From: a virus
Length of the DNA: 44,561 nucleotides
Strand: one strand, 5' to 3'
IMG/VR virus record: IMGVR_UViG_3300037264_000321
Location: 1 to 44,561 of that record
In this document: positions 16,601-24,166 of the stretch, piece after piece
Layout of the letters: each line of letters begins with the position of its first letter
How positions within the stretch are numbered: the first letter of the stretch is position 1
The notes under the pieces: model-generated
What the model saw: the letters and a program-made list of their open reading frames with translations, nothing else
Database searches by the model: none
What the model was told of the DNA's origin: nothing
Position numbers and translations under genes: made by a program

Positions 16601-17904
16601 TCCACGAATCGAGTTGCCTCGACTAGGAATTGACGATCATCCACCAAGGTGGGGATAATCTGGGTGTCGTCAAACACCTCAGCACCAGGAGACCTCAGGG
16701 TAGAAGCCACCGAGACGCTGGTTCCCCAGTGAACCACCGAAACGTCCAGGCTCGGATTCGAGATGACGAAATCCTGCTCCTGAATGAAGTCTGACCGACC
16801 CGGAGAAAACCCGCACCGGATGACGCTCGTGACCTGCGTGTTCGGTAGGAAGTCGAACGTGTCCTGCCAGGTGTTGAAGTAGTATTGAATCGTGACCGTA
16901 GAGCCTGGAGCCGGGGCCGAGGCCAGAGTCACGATTCCGTTTGAGCCGTCCACAGCCGACGGGATAACCTGGACTCCGTTGACCTTGGCAACCACCTTGC
17001 TCGGGTCTGTGGTCGTAATACCACCGTCAGTGCCATCGACAATGGGCCTCTGGAAGACTCGGAAGTCCCTGTTTCGAGTCGTCGAGGTGCTGTTGGCAAA
17101 CCCAAGGGCTCCGTTGGCGTTGCCAATACCAATCAAAATTGACTGGGCAGCAAAAAGCCTGACATGATCCCTGCCCTGGTTGTCCGTGAAGACCAGGGTC
17201 GAAAGACCCGAGATGAGAGCTGCATCGATCAAAGCCTTGACCGCTGCTGCTGTGTACCCAGCCGGAGGACTGGCAGCAAAGGTGATGGTGCTTTCCGCAC
17301 CATCTACAGTGATCACGAACGTGTCTGTCACCCCAGCAACGACCGTGAACGGAGCGTAGGCCGGAGTCGTGAGAACAGCCTGCGTTGAGGTCACCTGCTC
17401 GGAGAGATCATCCGTGATAATCGTATCGGAGCGGTGGAAGTAGTAGGTGCAACGGACATCATCCCCAGGCTGCGGAGGAACCTGAAGAACGACGTACCCA
17501 TCGTTACCTTGAACACCACCCACGGCAACAGGGCTGCCATTGATGGTAACGGAAACAGCCCTGGAATCATTGGTCACACGACCAAAGCCCTGGCCATCCA
17601 CGACAGGGAAGTTCCGAACCCGGAACTTCGTCAAAAGACCATTGGCTGGCCCGAGAAGAGGATTGCTCGGATTTGTCTCGTCCACGACGAAACGCTGGCT
17701 GACATCTTCCCGAACAATCTGCTGATCGAGGTTCGAACTTGAACCACGGACCATCTCAAGATCGTTCTGCTCCAGCTCTTCTTGACCCACTCCAATGACG
17801 AAGGGGATACGGAGGCCCGCTACCAAATTGGCTGCGTTCGCCTCAGTCAGGCTGCGAGTGTAGACTCCCGGGGGAACATACGTTACGAAGGGACCGAGTG
17901 CCAT
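13660..17904 (-). CDS. Tail sheath protein, unusually large with inserted repeat modules (1414 aa)
   Basis: The sheath polymer contracts to drive the tail tube through the host envelope. The N-terminus (YVPPGVYTRSLTEANAAN) is typical of contractile sheath proteins, as is the C-terminal domain from about residue 1080, with SNRMIAIYPDSAVI, IQGFTRLPRILDPVEANQTA, a helix DFVQQQSRIVLDAFVGTKFL and the final strand LLYLVLTFNVRARI. Sheath proteins are usually about 400-700 residues. Here residues 40-1080 hold extra beta-rich modules, some repeated (three VDG-type modules and two YYF-type modules). AAGGA precedes the start. The extra domains probably decorate the outside of the tail. Confidence 0.85.
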   Translation of the reverse strand: MALGPFVTYVPPGVYTRSLTEANAANLVAGLRIPFVIGVGQEELEQNDLEMVRGSSSNLDQQIVREDVSQRFVVDETNPSNPLLGPANGLLTKFRVRNFPVVDGQGFGRVTNDSRAVSVTINGSPVAVGGVQGNDGYVVLQVPPQPGDDVRCTYYFHRSDTIITDDLSEQVTSTQAVLTTPAYAPFTVVAGVTDTFVITVDGAESTITFAASPPAGYTAAAVKALIDAALISGLSTLVFTDNQGRDHVRLFAAQSILIGIGNANGALGFANSTSTTRNRDFRVFQRPIVDGTDGGITTTDPSKVVAKVNGVQVIPSAVDGSNGIVTLASAPAPGSTVTIQYYFNTWQDTFDFLPNTQVTSVIRCGFSPGRSDFIQEQDFVISNPSLDVSVVHWGTSVSVASTLRSPGAEVFDDTQIIPTLVDDRQFLVEATRFVDTTIVPAVVSTTKFILPDVPTTGNGRDTPLGQSTYLAITNQRIGLSTNRPDLVIVYTGRTLRDALGRSVVEVIEVDSSTRVITLKNPVPPDHKAFCTFWYNRIVDDTYILTNKVAGAVGFGQFEVLSTATQSNLRQVRFGVKTGLPEIVQWPRGVEQVPDAFHTGAGTPVDETVTATFSTALAKNAVFTNTGAQPYSFFATFSDTWRTTLNGGPFTTTLVTSRRGYLVSDHVVVDGGGMITIPASPNNVLELTVDGVDYTVTFTVGLNTPAAIVASINAVIGAGQASFVQIGGALGDAIFIIRSISTPAALPGGFDHVSVVSVRQGTVENVIGFDTFQSASGSPRAINKPATILGSEVGPFSIDLGITDELQLRVDGIDYLVSLPTGPAVTTAAVVVAINAVPGLATVASAGTLANLDKLRLTSTTNDAGSNITILGGTANTVLGLSEGASAGSVNVSVQEVVNALNDTAGFLAAGVAYASVLDGQTYLTIESLTTGAATSSVAFTTGSASAFNETTGTGIVPGTSGDNGEDTRDSYTITSTHPLGSSGTGAPGQTYTDVRTGLRFTILASVVGGYTPGGSFTMFVSTTWKVNPAIPYLSIPGLETIVTDTVNVGVNDTATIRTFNPGGLEPAIGDFYYITYRFRKQDFTARLFQQFKSIEANFGRLSAENRVSLAAFLAILNGAVLVGIKQVLKVVNTNQASDASFIEAIQELSIPLPGQVKPDIIVPLSTSTQVYNFLMQHVETQSNIRNQAERMGFIGFASGTSPTNAQTIAKALLSNRMIAIYPDSAVITLNNEVGESFEQLVDGTFIAAAVAGAVVSPAVDVATPYTRRRIQGFTRLPRILDPVEANQTAVAGVTIMEDLDPIIRVRQGLTTDMSNVLTRLPTVTQIADFVQQQSRIVLDAFVGTKFLASRTSEVEVTMTSLFNQLVQAEIVAAYTGIAAEVDAEDPTVLRFEAFYQPIFPLLYLVLTFNVRARI
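15265..15519 (-). repeat. Sheath insert module, copy 3
   Basis: This encodes sheath residues about 796-880, beginning ELQLRVDGIDYLVSLP and ending TVLGLSEG. It matches copies 1 and 2 in layout: a strand with VDG, a helix with AINAVPG, then strands ending in an LG motif. This is the pattern of flagellin hook-IN-like beta domains. Confidence 0.6.
15598..15858 (-). repeat. Sheath insert module, copy 2
   Basis: This encodes sheath residues about 683-769, beginning VLELTVDGVDYTVTFTVG, then AAIVASINAVIG and ending ENVIGF. It is the clearest relative of copy 3, which follows it after about 26 residues. Confidence 0.6.
17095..17337 (-). repeat. Sheath insert module, copy 1
   Basis: This encodes sheath residues about 190-270, beginning VTDTFVITVDGAESTITF and ending NGALGF. 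It is separated from copies 2 and 3 by about 400 residues. It is flanked on both sides by a second module type that ends in YYF (residues 90-163 and 270-349). Confidence 0.55.
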
Positions 17905-17980
17905 CTTGAGGATCCTTGGGTTTGAGTGCGGTTTACATCTGGATCTAGGGGCCTTTTGATCCTCATCTACATCTGATTTT

Positions 17981-18014
17981 GGTAGGTAGACCCTAAAACT
18001 AGGCTCTACCTACC
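17981..18014. terminator. Strong hairpin between the zinc-ribbon gene and the sheath gene
   Basis: GGTAGGTAGA (17981-17990) and TCTACCTACC (18005-18014) form a perfect 10-bp stem. Inside it CCT (17992-17994) can pair with AGG (18001-18003) across a C-C mismatch. There is no U run on the minus strand, where it is followed by AAAATCAGATG. It could end the upstream transcript in part, or protect the 5' end of a processed sheath mRNA. Confidence 0.55.
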
Positions 18015-18035
18015 GAAGAACAGTGCAACGATGGA

Positions 18036-18479
18036 TTATCGGTCCCCGGACTCGACCGCCTTCTCAACCTGCTTGACCTCTTGAATAAGCTTCTTTCTGG
18101 CCTCATTCCGCTCAGGCGTCACGGCCTCATACTCGATATACGAGTTGTCCAAGGCGTGCTTCCGGACGAGCCCCTTTGAGCCCCCGCCCTGGCGAACCTT
18201 TTGCTTGACCTCTTCCCTAGCCTCAATCTCCTGCCACCTCAGACTTGCACTCTGTCCTACTGCCTGGTCAGCCGTCGGATAGTCATGCTTGGTCACCCCC
18301 GAATTCCCGTTCAAGGTTCCAGGCGTCGGAGCGAAATCAAACCCAAACCCCTGACCATCCCAAACCCTCGGAGCGGCTTCCTTGCACCCAGGACAAGGAT
18401 GTACCGCATTCTCCCCTATCTTGAGATTCCGGTCGAATCTGAGCTTACACTCTTGGCACTCGAAGACATACTTTGGCAC
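18036..18479 (-). CDS. FmdB-like zinc-ribbon protein (147 aa)
   Basis: The first 35 residues form a zinc ribbon with C8, C11, C29 and C32 (YVFECQECKLRF and HPCPGC). The remaining 110 residues are hydrophilic and helical, ending with KKLIQEVKQVEKAVESGDR. The start is GTG at 18479, overlapping the stop of the preceding gene by one base (TAGTG). A second zinc-ribbon gene of the same size class lies at 34203-34625. Such ribbons are common in phage late regions, but no function is established that I can cite. A structural or nucleic-acid-binding role is possible. Confidence 0.7.
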   Translation of the reverse strand: MPKYVFECQECKLRFDRNLKIGENAVHPCPGCKEAAPRVWDGQGFGFDFAPTPGTLNGNSGVTKHDYPTADQAVGQSASLRWQEIEAREEVKQKVRQGGGSKGLVRKHALDNSYIEYEAVTPERNEARKKLIQEVKQVEKAVESGDR

Positions 18480-19675
18480 TACCCAATCCTCTCAAAGTTG
18501 TCGTTACGACCCACGAGAGCTGGCCTTGTAGCAAAGAAAAGGCTGCTTCCAGTCATCTGAATAGTGGTTGGAGCACCGGTTCTTCGCGTTGGATCCATCA
18601 CGGATTCACCCTCTTTGGTGGTCGGCGTGACCTTGCTGATCGTGAGCGGTAGTGGGACATGAACTTCCCAATCAGCTCGGAGTTGAATCGACATGGACGC
18701 CTGATAGAAGTAGAGATCCCCTACCTCATCTGCGGGCTCTTCAGATTCTCCGCCCATGGAGATATCTACAACCTCTATACCCTCGAACTCTAGGGCTGCC
18801 TTCTTCTCCCCCCAAAGATACATGATACAGAGATCCGCAATCTCTTCCATCTGCGTCGTATCTCTGGAGATCACATCAAAGTCAAACGTTGCCTCAAATT
18901 TCCCACCGTAGGCGTTGGCCGTATCAACTCGATCCGTATAGACAACAACAGCGACTTTGTCTCCAGATTGGGCTCGCTTCCCGAAAGCCAAGACCACCCC
19001 TGGGAGAGCTGTAAAGTTGGCTGTGTTCCACCGAAACGGGATTGGGCCTACCGAGGCAGTGGCATATCTGTAGTCAGCCGAAAGTAGAGTTCCAGCCGGG
19101 AATCTGGCCTGGAAGTTAATCTCTCCCGTTGAATAGTCTACCGTAAAGTCTCTGCCTTCCGTCAGTAAGTAGCTACGGTTCTCCCATAATCGAACCGTAC
19201 CCATGACAGGAATTTGCTGAAGCTGAGCCGTTGTCTCCAAACCAGTCTGAACCTGAAGAAGAGGTTCGTCTGTCTGAGTCAGAAGAGGGTCAATTGCGAA
19301 GTACCCTTCTTCGGAAGGGTTGGTCGGGGCTGTCAGGATCTCAACGTAGTAGACCCCTGGCAAAGTTGGGAAGACTTCAGCATTGTTTCGGACCGCAGAT
19401 AAGTCTTCACGTACCCACTCTAACGGGTACGTGGGTTGACCAACGTAAGCCAACATCACATGGCTCTGAACAGCTCCGATAAAGTTGTCAGCCGAGAGCT
19501 GAACCTTGTTGGCGTTCGAACCTTTGACGACAATCCCGAACTGAGGGCGCTCTTCAAATGAGAACCGGTTCTGAATGTACGGGACGATCTTGTTGTAGAC
19601 TGGATGCCTGGAAAAGCTATCCTGCAACTCCAAAAGCAAACGACGCTTGAGAGCGCCCACGAGGTAGTAGTACAT
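18479..19675 (-). CDS. Probable tail/neck structural protein (398 aa)
   Basis: The N-terminus YYYLVGALKRRLLLEL is followed by a long beta-rich body with many aromatics and Thr. Examples are PTLPGVYYVEIL, LLTEGRDFTVDYSTGEINFQ and LSADYRYATAS. A later helix EEIADLCIMYLWGEKKAALE precedes the C-terminal strands. It has a good ribosome binding site (GAGGTGG). It is encoded just upstream of the sheath, separated only by the zinc-ribbon gene, which fits a sheath terminator or tail completion protein. I infer that role from position and composition only. Confidence 0.6.
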   Translation of the reverse strand: MYYYLVGALKRRLLLELQDSFSRHPVYNKIVPYIQNRFSFEERPQFGIVVKGSNANKVQLSADNFIGAVQSHVMLAYVGQPTYPLEWVREDLSAVRNNAEVFPTLPGVYYVEILTAPTNPSEEGYFAIDPLLTQTDEPLLQVQTGLETTAQLQQIPVMGTVRLWENRSYLLTEGRDFTVDYSTGEINFQARFPAGTLLSADYRYATASVGPIPFRWNTANFTALPGVVLAFGKRAQSGDKVAVVVYTDRVDTANAYGGKFEATFDFDVISRDTTQMEEIADLCIMYLWGEKKAALEFEGIEVVDISMGGESEEPADEVGDLYFYQASMSIQLRADWEVHVPLPLTISKVTPTTKEGESVMDPTRRTGAPTTIQMTGSSLFFATRPALVGRNDNFERIG

Positions 19676-19730
19676 CTAAACCACCTCGATATGAGTGCTT
19701 CTCACATCCCGAGGATTGAACACGGCGACC

Positions 19731-20750
19731 TCAGGATTCCTCCGACGCAAGGATCAACATACCCTCAGCTACGGCAGTCATGGGATCCCTGGCTGCCCTA
19801 ACCTCACTGATTTCGATGGGGAAACCACGCTTCCGAATCTGGTCAAACTCGTCTTGGAAGATGGGCAGGAAGCCGCCCACCAAGGAGGTTCCACCAGAGA
19901 CTACAAAGGGGATGGGTCCCGGAAGAATCACGGCGTTCTGAACCTTCCGAAACTGGGCTGCAATGTTGTCCAGACAGTACCGGATGAGGGCTCGAATGTA
20001 GAGCACGATGGCCTCTTGTTCCCGTCCCTTCGGGTTCACAAGGTCCACTCCCTTCTCCTTGAGGGAGCACATCTGAGAAGCTGTTCTACCTGTGGCCTTG
20101 GACGAATGGAGGTCTACCCAGTCCCCTCCACGGGCTACAGAGAACTCCAAACCCTTCACAGCTACGGCTGCTAAAGCCACGTTGCACATACCAGCCCCGA
20201 AGCTCACGGCCAAGCCACTGAAGTCCTCCGGAGCACACTGACTGTAGATGATCGCCATAGACTCGTTCATCGGGTGCGGTGTGTAACCCAACTCGGAGAG
20301 AATCTTCCGAAAAATCTCCGTGTGGTACACGATGTCCTGCTCTTGGTCATCAATGGGAGCCGCAGGAACGCTGTAAAAACAATGCTCACCCTCCCCCTCA
20401 GGGATCTCACCGCCATCAGAAAGAACGGTGTTGAGAAGCGTCTTCAAAACCGCTTGAGCATCCAGCTCTCCTGCTGCGATAACTCCCCGACTAAGAGGAC
20501 GCCGAGCATCCCTCTTGAAGAGGTTCGCCATCGTCAGTGCAGAATCCCCAACGATGAGGAAGTTCTCTCCAAACTCGATGAAGTCCGCCTTGGAGAGTCT
20601 CAAACTCTTCTCAGCGTCTTTTTCTACATCAAGGAAAGCGTCTCGTATACGTCGGAAGGAGGGTTTTCCGTTCGCTCCGTTACGTGCCGAGACAATGTTC
20701 ATCGTGCCGATGTCTAATCCAACACCGGTCTTGACCTGAGTTTTAGCCAT
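19731..20750 (-). CDS. Actin-like ATPase (339 aa)
   Basis: This is a member of the actin/Hsp70/ParM/MreB superfamily. Phosphate-1 motif GLDIGTMN is at residues 11-18, a connect-1-like NESMAIIYS begins at 162, phosphate-2 motif GLAVSFGAG at 179-187 and the adenosine motif VVSGGTSLVGGF at 283-294. I chose the ATG at 20750 because GAGG sits five bases upstream; an in-frame start at 20789 would add 13 residues and overlap the previous gene. ParM-like filaments move DNA or organise phage replication sites. No ParR-like adaptor or parC-like repeats are visible nearby. It could instead be a virion or assembly ATPase. Confidence 0.85.
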   Translation of the reverse strand: MAKTQVKTGVGLDIGTMNIVSARNGANGKPSFRRIRDAFLDVEKDAEKSLRLSKADFIEFGENFLIVGDSALTMANLFKRDARRPLSRGVIAAGELDAQAVLKTLLNTVLSDGGEIPEGEGEHCFYSVPAAPIDDQEQDIVYHTEIFRKILSELGYTPHPMNESMAIIYSQCAPEDFSGLAVSFGAGMCNVALAAVAVKGLEFSVARGGDWVDLHSSKATGRTASQMCSLKEKGVDLVNPKGREQEAIVLYIRALIRYCLDNIAAQFRKVQNAVILPGPIPFVVSGGTSLVGGFLPIFQDEFDQIRKRGFPIEISEVRAARDPMTAVAEGMLILASEES

Positions 20751-20778
20751 CTGATCCTCATCTGATTTTGATTTGGGT

Positions 20779-21408
20779 TTACCGGGCATAGCTGTACGGA
20801 GTTGCGTCTGCTCTCTGCTTCAAAAGATAGACGAACTCCTCATGCTTGTCAGCGATGCCTTGAAGCAGATTCTCTGTGCCATCTGACAGAACACCAGCCC
20901 CAGAAAGCTCCTTCAGGACAACCTTGATAGCTTCCAGGACGGACTGTTCCATCTGAAGGCTCAATTGAACCATACCATTAGGCCCTTCGTCGGCCTTAGT
21001 TCCTTCGTAGCAGTTAGAGATACACCAGGCCAGATGTTTGGCCTGGATGACAGGATCTACCAGACTTGGAGACCCCAAACCAATCGTTCTTTCTGCCACT
21101 TGGTCAAGAAACGGTACAGAATCGTTGTAGAGCCGGTCAAAAAGCAGATGATCCCCGTAGTAGCTCTGCCCTCTGGTCTGCCAATGATGCGTCTGGTGCA
21201 TCCAGGAGGCAGATTTGAGAACAGTCAGCAGAGCAGCCAGCCAGCCTAAGGCCCCCTGGTACTCGGAGGCCATCCGACCCAAGACATCGCTGGAAGCCTG
21301 CTTCACGACGAGGGGCCTCTCCGGAAGAAACGGTGGACCATGCCGTAAAGGGTCGAACCTTGTAGGATCAACCCAAACAGCTTGGATTTGGGAGTCGAGA
21401 GAATCCAT
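20779..21408 (-). CDS. Dps/ferritin-like protein (209 aa)
   Basis: Dps proteins form 12-subunit shells that oxidise and store iron and can coat DNA. The ferroxidase residues are present with spacing identical to E. coli Dps: H75, H87, D91, D102 and E106, corresponding to H51, H63, D67, D78 and E82. The surrounding motif HHWQTRG and the helix VPFLDQVAERTIGLG are typical. The final helix NLLQGIADKHEEFVYLLKQ also matches the family. It carries a 45-residue N-terminal extension and ends in PYSYAR. Its start overlaps the previous stop by one base (TGATG) and it lies next to the actin-like gene. Confidence 0.8.
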   Translation of the reverse strand: MDSLDSQIQAVWVDPTRFDPLRHGPPFLPERPLVVKQASSDVLGRMASEYQGALGWLAALLTVLKSASWMHQTHHWQTRGQSYYGDHLLFDRLYNDSVPFLDQVAERTIGLGSPSLVDPVIQAKHLAWCISNCYEGTKADEGPNGMVQLSLQMEQSVLEAIKVVLKELSGAGVLSDGTENLLQGIADKHEEFVYLLKQRADATPYSYAR

Positions 21409-21650
21409 CAGGGCTCGCTGACTTCTCCCGGTTGACGTAGCTCTTTCCCCACATCCGAGAGGGTATACCTCTCCGGACGAGTGGTGAACGTCTTGCCTGT
21501 GAATGGTGACCTGATAGTCATCCGTTTCTCAGTCAAGTAGAACGTCTTGTTGGTCTCCGGACACACGTACTTCCACATCGGGGACGTACCCCCGAGCTTG
21601 TCGTTCAGACTTTCGGCTTGCCGGAGCAAAGTTTGCTGTGCTGGATGCAT
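21408..21650 (-). CDS. Small unknown protein (80 aa)
   Basis: The middle of the protein is a compact beta-like region: MWKYVCPETNKTFYLTEKRM then IRSPFTGKTFTTRPERYTL. A single cysteine is present, so it is not a zinc ribbon by itself. GGAGG lies 11 bases before the ATG. The stop overlaps the start of the Dps-like gene by one base, so the two are probably translated together. No family is recognised. Confidence 0.6.
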   Translation of the reverse strand: MHPAQQTLLRQAESLNDKLGGTSPMWKYVCPETNKTFYLTEKRMTIRSPFTGKTFTTRPERYTLSDVGKELRQPGEVSEP

Positions 21651-21686
21651 TCGATGGGCCTCCGCTAGGAAGATGGAATCAAAAAA

Positions 21687-22268
21687 TCAACCCCCCGCCT
21701 GCTTCTTTCGTACTTCCCGCAATTTCCTCGCGGATTCTTCCAGGGTAGCTTCCCCCTCACTTGCCTGAGTGTTGATCCTGGCTTCCCCCATGTCGATATT
21801 ATCCGGGATGAACCTAGGGACCTCCCCACCGACCACTTCGGACGACTTTGCAGAAGACCCGTTCCCGCTTTGGTTAATGATGGTCGTCGTCACTGGTCGG
21901 TCGGCAATCTTACCCACAGCTTCCAGGATGGCAGTGAGCTGATGCCCCTGCTGCTCAACCCTCTCCTCGAAGGTTTGGTTTCGTTTCTCGGAAATAGCCA
22001 AAGCTCGACGTAGTTCCTCAACCTGCGTTTCTAATCCCTGAAGGTTGACATTGATCGTTTGCTGATTCGGGTACGGTCCAGGGACACTGGCGTAAGGGAT
22101 AATCTTCACCAGATTTTGGGCCACAGCCCGATGGAGATCCTTGGAGGTCAGATAATCTGCCTCGGTCAAAGCAATGGGTGTTCGATACGGAACCCGAAGC
22201 TTCAAGTCCTCAAGATAGTGCTCTCCTGTAACCATCCCAAGGACATGGTAACTGTAAACAGGAGTCAT
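21687..22268 (-). CDS. Coiled-coil virion-region protein (193 aa)
   Basis: The N-terminal 65 residues are compact (VPYRTPIALTEADYLTSKDL). A coiled coil follows at about 75-118 (QGLETQVEELRRALAISEKR). After that a Ser/Gly-rich linker leads to a charged C-terminal helix (LEESARKLREVRKKQ). The start overlaps the previous stop by four bases (ATGA) with GAGGGG as ribosome binding site. It may link tail or neck parts. The function is not recognised. Confidence 0.6.
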   Translation of the reverse strand: MTPVYSYHVLGMVTGEHYLEDLKLRVPYRTPIALTEADYLTSKDLHRAVAQNLVKIIPYASVPGPYPNQQTINVNLQGLETQVEELRRALAISEKRNQTFEERVEQQGHQLTAILEAVGKIADRPVTTTIINQSGNGSSAKSSEVVGGEVPRFIPDNIDMGEARINTQASEGEATLEESARKLREVRKKQAGG

Positions 22269-22756
22269 CTGCCCCTCAATGAGGCTCGAAGCTGCTTCCG
22301 GAACTCCGCTGAGACTCGCTTCTTGATGACTTCACGGGCTTCATCTTTGGCCTTCTCCAACACCGTAGTTGGGTCATGGCCAGGATGTACCCACTTCCCA
22401 TTCGACATGGACTTGGCTGTAGCTGAACGGAAAATGAGTTCTCCGTTGTCAGTGACAATGGGGATGGGCCGCCGAGCCTTGGTCAGCCAGGTCATCTGAC
22501 CTGGCTTTTGCCCCTCTAGAAGAGGAAAAAATGCCGGGTGTGTGGCTATCACTGTGACGCTCTTTGCCCCGACCTTGACCCTGATCCCTTGAGACAAGGC
22601 ACGCTTAGCTCGATCCGAGAAAGCTTCCTGAAGGAGCTTACCTCGAAATGATCGAAGCACTTCTCGTTGAAGAGACTTGAGGACCCGTTCTGGGTTGAGA
22701 GTCAAACTCCCTTGAAGCAGGGGCTTCAACTTAATGTGCGTGATGCTGACTTCCAT
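22265..22756 (-). CDS. Possible HK97 gp10-like tail completion protein (163 aa)
   Basis: Two helices at the N-terminus (LQREVLRSFRGKLLQEAF and SDRAKRALSQ) are followed by strands SVTVIATHPAFFPLLEG, then GKWVHPGHDPTTVLEKAKDE and a long C-terminal helix. A late helix after an HPG-type loop is the usual layout of the HK97 gp10/tail completion family. Its position in the neck-tail block agrees. Length is close to that family's usual 120-170 residues. The assignment is by pattern only. Confidence 0.55.
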   Translation of the reverse strand: MEVSITHIKLKPLLQGSLTLNPERVLKSLQREVLRSFRGKLLQEAFSDRAKRALSQGIRVKVGAKSVTVIATHPAFFPLLEGQKPGQMTWLTKARRPIPIVTDNGELIFRSATAKSMSNGKWVHPGHDPTTVLEKAKDEAREVIKKRVSAEFRKQLRASLRGR

Positions 22757-22759
22757 GGC

Positions 22760-24133
22760 TCACCAAACGATGTTTTCCCAAGCCACTGTTCGACCACGGA
22801 TTTCTCGTTCGTCCGGGATGTTTGGCTTGTTGGTGATCCCTGCTGCCGGTGAGATAGTTCCCATCACTGGATCATCCGGTAGCAAGACGCCGAGTTGATT
22901 GGCTGCCCGCCTGTCAGGGCTATCCAACGGAACTGAGTTCCGGATGTCCTTCCCATCGACAGCAGAGATGTTGAAATGCTGTTGCAGGATCATTCCTCGA
23001 TTGCTCGGGATCCTGACACCACCGATAGAGTAACGCTCCCCATTGATCTTGAGCAAGAAATCTCGTTGAGCTAAAAGGGGCGTTGGCCCTGTCCACACCT
23101 CATAGGTGTGCTCGAAGACCCTACCAGAGGCTTGCTGAGAGATCCTCTTTTCGGCGTCATCCGGAGCTATGATCGAGTCATAGGGACCATCAAAACCACC
23201 AATGAAACCGACACCGTAACAAATACGGCAGTCGTTGAGCGGTTGTTTGTACTGAGAATTCTGAGTGCAAGGGCACGGAACCCCATTAGCTCGTTGGAGG
23301 TAGAGCTTCACACGTTCTCCACCCTGAGTGAGAATCCACCGATTCCTGCGAACAGCCTCTCTCCAAACCCAATCCAGCTTCTCCACCTCATACGAACTGG
23401 TAGCAGCAGCTCGCTCCAAAGGAGTCTCTACGAGGTCGTCAGGCCCAGCATTTGCCCAACCCTTGGAAGCCGGGATGCCCACCGTCGTGACACGGTAAAA
23501 GGCACGCTGGGCTAAGAATTGTTGAACCAGAGAACGATTGTATCGGTAGCTGCAAGTCACCTTACTGTTAGGACCAGGGATAACCGGGACTTCTCGCTTC
23601 TGGGTAACCACCTCTGGGTAATCATTCGGGTCAAGTTCAATCTCCCCAGTCCACCCAGTGACACTGAGAATCCCAGCTCTCTTCCCATCCACGAAGACCA
23701 TCACATCGTCAGGACTATTAGCGTGGATGGCCTGGGAGCCAGTCTTTACGATAGGACAACGGAGTGTGCGAAAGACATACCGCCCAGAGATTTCCCCTGC
23801 GTCTTTACCTGGACCACGCAGGATGAATCGGTCCGAGACATCCTCATCCACAACCAACACGTTGTCCGTTTGGTCCCGCCAAAACATGGACCCCACTGGA
23901 AGCGTTGTGATCCTCTCAAAAGGACCATACTCCGAATCGAAGGCTCGGTAGATGTTGACTCCAATGATGTTGAAAGCCGAGTTCAACGCCAACTGGGCAG
24001 GGTTATCCCATTGGAGGTCAAAGACTCCTTCCAGACCACCCGTCAAGAACAGATTGAGAGGTGGAGCTGGCCACGGAGTCTTTTCCAACTCCAGAATCGG
24101 AGGAACTCGGTCTCGTTGAGAAGCGTAGGGCAT
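22760..24133 (-). CDS. Virion structural protein with Fn3-like domain and a zinc-binding cysteine cluster (457 aa)
   Basis: Residues 25-85 look like a fibronectin type III domain (LQWDNP and INIYRAF-type strand pattern). A second beta region (140-200) contains VMVFVDGKRAGILS. Four cysteines, C287 and C289 (CPC) and C302 and C305 (CRICYGVGF), form a likely zinc or iron site; the second half resembles the CxxCxGxG repeats of DnaJ. The C-terminal half has NGERYSIGG and a Pro-rich end. It is likely a neck, tail or baseplate component by position. The metal site is unusual for a virion protein. Confidence 0.6.
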   Translation of the reverse strand: MPYASQRDRVPPILELEKTPWPAPPLNLFLTGGLEGVFDLQWDNPAQLALNSAFNIIGVNIYRAFDSEYGPFERITTLPVGSMFWRDQTDNVLVVDEDVSDRFILRGPGKDAGEISGRYVFRTLRCPIVKTGSQAIHANSPDDVMVFVDGKRAGILSVTGWTGEIELDPNDYPEVVTQKREVPVIPGPNSKVTCSYRYNRSLVQQFLAQRAFYRVTTVGIPASKGWANAGPDDLVETPLERAAATSSYEVEKLDWVWREAVRRNRWILTQGGERVKLYLQRANGVPCPCTQNSQYKQPLNDCRICYGVGFIGGFDGPYDSIIAPDDAEKRISQQASGRVFEHTYEVWTGPTPLLAQRDFLLKINGERYSIGGVRIPSNRGMILQQHFNISAVDGKDIRNSVPLDSPDRRAANQLGVLLPDDPVMGTISPAAGITNKPNIPDEREIRGRTVAWENIVW

Positions 24134-24166
24134 CTACCACCAAGGGGTATGACCCCACCCTACAGC

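Noticed and set aside
19731-20789. Longer start of the actin-like gene at 20789
   Set aside because: It would overlap the Dps-like gene and lacks a ribosome binding site, whereas the ATG at 20750 has GAGG at the right distance.
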